This document shows, piece by piece, positions 5,291-9,071 of a stretch of DNA of 9,071 nt. How positions within the stretch are numbered: the first letter of the stretch is position 1; each line of letters opens with the position of its first letter. Source of the DNA: Tannerellaceae bacterium (lineage in GTDB: Bacteria; Bacteroidota; Bacteroidia; Bacteroidales; Tannerellaceae); assembly GCA_031267205.1 (NCBI GenBank), contig JAIRZN010000012.1:1-9071 (forward strand), given 5' to 3'. Both the position numbers and the translations under genes were made by a program. The notes under the pieces are model-generated. The model had not been told where the DNA came from. It did no database searches and saw nothing but the letters and a program-made list of their open reading frames with translations.

Positions 5291-8203
5291 ATGAGGACGG
5301 AATTTGCAGCTATAACCGCGCTTTGCCTGTTGCTGTTTCCGCTCTGCTCGATAGCGGCCGCCGAGTATGAATCGCTATTGAAGTCCGAATACGGCTACCG
5401 GCGTTATACGACGCAGGACGGGCTGCCTACCAATATGGTGGAAAATGTTTTCCAGGATTCCCGCGGCTATATGTGGTTTGCTACCGAACACGGCGTTTCA
5501 CGCTACGACGGACGGCAGTTTAAAACGTATATGGCAAACAAATCGCTGCCCATAAATAAAATAGAAGAAACGGAGCAAGGCGATATTGTGATTTACGGCT
5601 ATTATTTTATCAACATCCTCAACCCCGAAACCGGAGAACTGCGTCAGACCTTCCGCGACCGCAACCTGAATTACTTAGTCTATTGTTCGCACGGACTGCC
5701 GCGCGGTTATTCAATGATTAGTAAACGCGACGTCGGCAAGATGGCGATATTCCATCTCGAAGCCGACACCTTGCGCGAGGTTTTCTATCACCCGCTTTTC
5801 GACCGGATGTACGAAGGTCAAAGCGTCTTTTACGATTTGGAGAACAGTCTGGTTTATATCCCGACGCAGGATGATAGATTGTATATTGTTGATTTTAATG
5901 GGAACATACAGAGGGAATACGACAACATCGAAGTCAGCCGATTCCTTAAAAACGGCTCCGAACTGTGGGCTGTCGGTTTGAAAGGCGTCTGGACGGTTTC
6001 GCTGCAAAATGTTTCGCAGAGGTTTCGCTTCCCGCTTAAACTCGAAAGCTTAGAAGATATCGACGCAATCCTTGACAGTGATAATAACTTAATTGTAAGG
6101 GATGACCGCAGGGTTATGCGCTACCGTAACGGACGGTTTGAAACGCTTATCGACGGCGTGAATATGGCGCGCAACTTTATGTTCGATAGCGAGGGTAATT
6201 TCTGGTTTGTCTCCCGCGCAGGTATTTTCAATTTCTTTCATCTGGACGTGAAAATATATAAGATAAACGATAACGGCGATCTTGTCAACCAGATTTTACC
6301 GGTGGATAACCACAGCGGCTATCTCGCCACCGCTAACGGTAGTCTTATTCATTATAAAGAAGATAGTTTCACGAAAGTCAATTACCCCGGACAGATGGGA
6401 AACTCGTTCTCCCAGTCTGCATTGAAGTTCGACGATATTCTGTATTTTACCACCTATCATGATATTCTGAAGCTGAAGGACGGGCATTTTTCGTGGTTAG
6501 GCCTGGCGCCTGATATTTATCATATCACGGCTAATCGACTTGGAGCGGATAAGTGGATTGTTGGGGGCTGGAACAAATTGTGGATATTAGACAGGGAGGG
6601 TGAGCGTATAAGCGAAATGTCGCAGCAAAAACTTAACCGCAATACCTTTTACACCGTCGCGGCGGATAAAAACAATAATATATGGATCGGCGGACATAGC
6701 GGGATTTGCCTTATAAGCCCAAAAGATACTCTGTATTTCTTCAGCGATACAACCATGAATGCCGAAAGCGTGGACATGGACAAGAACGGGACGCTATGGT
6801 TTGCCTGCGAAGGTAATATTTACAGTGCCGAAGGTGATACAATCAGCAAATTCCTGAGCTTTGACGACGAGGTTTTATACAATATACGCGCCACCGACGA
6901 TGGTTTGCTCGTAGTTTCGTCGAGCAGAGACGTCAGGATCATAGATATTGCCACCAAACATGTCGTGATTTACAATTATTCAAACGGTTTGAGCGACTGC
7001 GAGCCGAGCTGGGCCACTATGACGAAGGATTTTGCCGGAAATATCTGGTTGGGAACCCAAAGTCCGAACATACTCAGGTTCAATCCGAGAACATTGTTCG
7101 ACCGAAAGTTCAAGCCGCGTCTTCAGATCGAACAAATCGAATGCTCGGCAAACAACGTCGACTGGCGGCGTATTTCCGATTTTGAAAAATTGGATTACAG
7201 GAATAAGAACATCAAAATAAAATTCGCCGGCCTGTGCTTTTCAAACCCTGACGCCGTGCGCTACCGATACCGCCTCTTGGGTTTCCAGGACGAATGGTCG
7301 GCATCGACAGCGGATATGGAAGTTGTTTTCAACAACTTGCCGAACGGCTACTACGAATTTCAACTCACGGCCGACTGCGGCGACAATAATCGGACGCAAA
7401 CCCTTTCGCTACACTTTTCGCTCGCGCCCGCCTTCTGGCAGACAACGTGGTTTATCGTCGTCTCCATCCTGTCGCTGATTTCCTTAACGTACATGATTTC
7501 CCTGATAATCATTCAAAGGAAAAACCGCGCCCTGCTCGAAAAACTACGCGCCGAAAAGGAATTAAACGAACTGAAGATAAGCGGTATCCGTCTGAAGGCC
7601 ATCCCGCATTTCAACGCCAACGTACTCTCGGCTATCGAATATTACATTGCCAACCGGACGAAGGAAGAGGCGATGCATATACTCGGCATTTACTCCGATT
7701 TCACGTACAGGACACTGATGGATGTCGACAAAGCTGCACGGTCGCTCGCCGAGGAGTTGGCTTACGTCAGGATGTACCTTAATCTCGAAAAAATACGCTT
7801 CTTAGACAAATTCGACTTCCTCGTCAAGGTGGACGACAACGTGGACAGGGACATGCAACTGCCCAACATGATGCTGCATACGTACTGCGAGAATGCCGTC
7901 AAGCATGGCCTTATGCCCTTGAAGTCCGGCGGCTTGCTGATGATACGTGTGAGCCGCAACAGGCCGGAAACCTTAACCGTAAGCGTCGAGGACAATGGCG
8001 TAGGCCGCGATTGCGCAGGGCGAAACATTCATACGCACAGCACGAAACAGGGCCTTTCGATCCTTAACAGGCAGATAGAAATCTACAACAGTTTCAACCG
8101 CAACAAAATCAACCGCAGGGTCGAGGATTTGCTCAAAGACGGAATGCCCTGCGGAACGAGATTTACCGTCGAAATACCTCTTGACTTCACATACATAAAT
8201 TAA
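5291..8203 (+). CDS. Membrane sensor histidine kinase: Reg_prop/Y_Y_Y sensor with LytS-type kinase core
   Basis: A 970-residue protein from the ATG at 5291, chosen because it begins a good signal peptide (residues 1-24, probable cleavage after AAA). A frame extension to a GTG at 5186 would bury that signal and include the -7 element. Periplasmic Reg_prop propeller repeats start with the YTTQDGLP motif near residue 38, with MWFATEHG at 61-68 and later copies such as NIWIGG, TLWFAC and NIWLGT. A Y_Y_Y domain follows (about 641-715), then one membrane helix (about 720-743) and a short coiled linker. The cytoplasmic part is a His_kinase (LytS-type) core: His773 in PHFNANVLSAI, an N-box LHTYCENAVKHG with Glu867-Asn868, and a Gly-rich box with Asp901 in DNGVG, joined to ATP binding. 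The propeller sensors of this type in Bacteroidetes hybrid systems usually detect carbohydrates, but no SusC/D or glycan genes lie here, so the ligand is open. The partner regulator starts 18 nt downstream. Confidence 0.9.
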   Translation: MRTEFAAITALCLLLFPLCSIAAAEYESLLKSEYGYRRYTTQDGLPTNMVENVFQDSRGYMWFATEHGVSRYDGRQFKTYMANKSLPINKIEETEQGDIVIYGYYFINILNPETGELRQTFRDRNLNYLVYCSHGLPRGYSMISKRDVGKMAIFHLEADTLREVFYHPLFDRMYEGQSVFYDLENSLVYIPTQDDRLYIVDFNGNIQREYDNIEVSRFLKNGSELWAVGLKGVWTVSLQNVSQRFRFPLKLESLEDIDAILDSDNNLIVRDDRRVMRYRNGRFETLIDGVNMARNFMFDSEGNFWFVSRAGIFNFFHLDVKIYKINDNGDLVNQILPVDNHSGYLATANGSLIHYKEDSFTKVNYPGQMGNSFSQSALKFDDILYFTTYHDILKLKDGHFSWLGLAPDIYHITANRLGADKWIVGGWNKLWILDREGERISEMSQQKLNRNTFYTVAADKNNNIWIGGHSGICLISPKDTLYFFSDTTMNAESVDMDKNGTLWFACEGNIYSAEGDTISKFLSFDDEVLYNIRATDDGLLVVSSSRDVRIIDIATKHVVIYNYSNGLSDCEPSWATMTKDFAGNIWLGTQSPNILRFNPRTLFDRKFKPRLQIEQIECSANNVDWRRISDFEKLDYRNKNIKIKFAGLCFSNPDAVRYRYRLLGFQDEWSASTADMEVVFNNLPNGYYEFQLTADCGDNNRTQTLSLHFSLAPAFWQTTWFIVVSILSLISLTYMISLIIIQRKNRALLEKLRAEKELNELKISGIRLKAIPHFNANVLSAIEYYIANRTKEEAMHILGIYSDFTYRTLMDVDKAARSLAEELAYVRMYLNLEKIRFLDKFDFLVKVDDNVDRDMQLPNMMLHTYCENAVKHGLMPLKSGGLLMIRVSRNRPETLTVSVEDNGVGRDCAGRNIHTHSTKQGLSILNRQIEIYNSFNRNKINRRVEDLLKDGMPCGTRFTVEIPLDFTYIN

Positions 8204-8221
8204 TCAGTCAATCTCTTAATC

Positions 8222-8968
8222 ATGATCCGTACCATCATCATCGAAGACGAATACCTGCCGCGCCGTATGCTGCGGGAGAAGCTGGAACAACGCTTTTCGG
8301 ACGTCGAAATCATTGCTGAATGCGAGAATGCCGAGGAAGCTCTCGTGGAAATCCTTCGCCTGCGCCCCGACCTCCTGTTCCTCGACATCCAGATGAGCGG
8401 CAAAAACGGCCTCTGGCTCGCCGCCGAGCTTATACGGATGAAAGGCGGCACGTTCGCGCCTCCCGACGTCATTTTTACTACCGGATACACTTATTCCGAG
8501 TATCTTATGAAGGCCTTCGAGCTGGCGGCGGTCGATTATCTCGTGAAACCCGTTAGTGTGGAAGCCCTCGACAAGGCCGTCGCACGATTTCGTGAACGCG
8601 CCGGAACTACGACTGGTCTGCAAAACCTTATGGATGCACTTAACGAGGACAAACTTCTGAAATTCAAAAGTCTTAACGGACTTTTCGTCCTTCGCCCCGA
8701 TGACATCGCTTATATCGAAGCCGATCGCGACTACGCCTTAGTATTTTTCGCCGGCAACGCAAAGGAAGAATACGTTTTCGAGCGTCTTGGCGAGATAGAA
8801 AAGAAACTTCCGCCCGCAAAATTCCTGCGCACCGGCAAAAGCGTCATCGTCAACCGCAAATACATCCGCAAAATCACAAATAACTCAATCCGAATCGTCA
8901 CCCCCGGCGCAAACTACCGCGTAGAAGTATCCCGCGAAGCCATCAACAAGCTAAAAGACACACTCTGA
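8222..8968 (+). CDS. LytTR-family response regulator
   Basis: A 248-residue regulator with an N-terminal receiver (about 1-120) and a C-terminal LytTR DNA-binding domain (about 146-245). The receiver shows the acidic pair Glu8-Asp9, the phosphoacceptor Asp55 in LLFLDIQMSG, Thr86-Thr87 and Lys109 in YLVKP, so phosphorylation should work. The LytTR part has the typical IAYIEADRDY stretch and FLRTGKSVIVNRKYI, matching the family's conserved R.H.S.IVN.KYI pattern with Gly-Lys instead of the usual His-Arg. It follows the kinase by 18 nt and is surely its partner. LytTR proteins bind paired direct repeats in target promoters; I found no convincing pair before the operon at 866 or before the kinase gene, so its targets are unknown. 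Confidence 0.93.
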   Translation: MIRTIIIEDEYLPRRMLREKLEQRFSDVEIIAECENAEEALVEILRLRPDLLFLDIQMSGKNGLWLAAELIRMKGGTFAPPDVIFTTGYTYSEYLMKAFELAAVDYLVKPVSVEALDKAVARFRERAGTTTGLQNLMDALNEDKLLKFKSLNGLFVLRPDDIAYIEADRDYALVFFAGNAKEEYVFERLGEIEKKLPPAKFLRTGKSVIVNRKYIRKITNNSIRIVTPGANYRVEVSREAINKLKDTL

Positions 8969-9071
8969 AACAAAAGATACAACGTTTGCCCGGACGGTAT
9001 ACCTGACCGCGGAGAACACAAGATGTACTTCACCGTATGCTTACGATACAGGGAGTTTCACAATTCACTGC

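Noticed and set aside
8969..9071. Possible start of another gene (ATG at 9023) or a LytTR site in the 3' flank
   Set aside because: Only 16 codons are visible before the window ends and no homology can be seen. No paired direct repeat of the LytTR type and no terminator hairpin was found.

Overview
The window looks like chromosomal DNA from a member of the Bacteroidales. The support is Bacteroidetes-type promoter -7 elements (TATCTTTG, matching TAnnTTTG) at 834-841 and 5231-5238, weak or absent Shine-Dalgarno sequences, and a gene set typical of that order: a GldB-like lipoprotein, a DUF6057-like membrane protein, a TolB/PD40 lipoprotein with a CxxCH motif, and a LytS-type kinase carrying a Reg_prop/Y_Y_Y periplasmic sensor. 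The genus cannot be fixed from the sequence.

Positions 1-865 are an accessory scar. The 3' end of an unrecognised + strand gene stops at 211. An array of six 21-bp repeats, each an AACATA-N6-TATGTT dyad, fills 216-349. The C-terminally cut remnant of a minus-strand tyrosine recombinase follows (350-814). The repeat array sits exactly between the two convergent 3' ends.

Positions 866-5113 hold a tight three-gene + strand operon with 9-nt gaps: a GldB-like lipoprotein, a polytopic membrane protein with a long soluble C-terminal half, and a lipoprotein with one CMNCH haem-c-type motif ahead of a TolB-like propeller. A promoter-like sequence lies at 811-841. All three products should be in the cell envelope, which suggests one envelope function. 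That function is not known to me.

Positions 5291-8968 hold a two-component system: a membrane sensor with a large periplasmic propeller and a LytS-type kinase core, followed 18 nt later by a LytTR response regulator. It has its own -7 element and runs in the same direction as the envelope operon, so it may regulate it; that link is inferred from position only. The last 103 bases (8969-9071) show no feature I can support.

The best candidate for something little described is the GldB-like / DUF6057-like / CxxCH-TolB envelope module next to a LytS/LytTR pair. The best non-coding signal is the two-helical-turn dyad repeat array.
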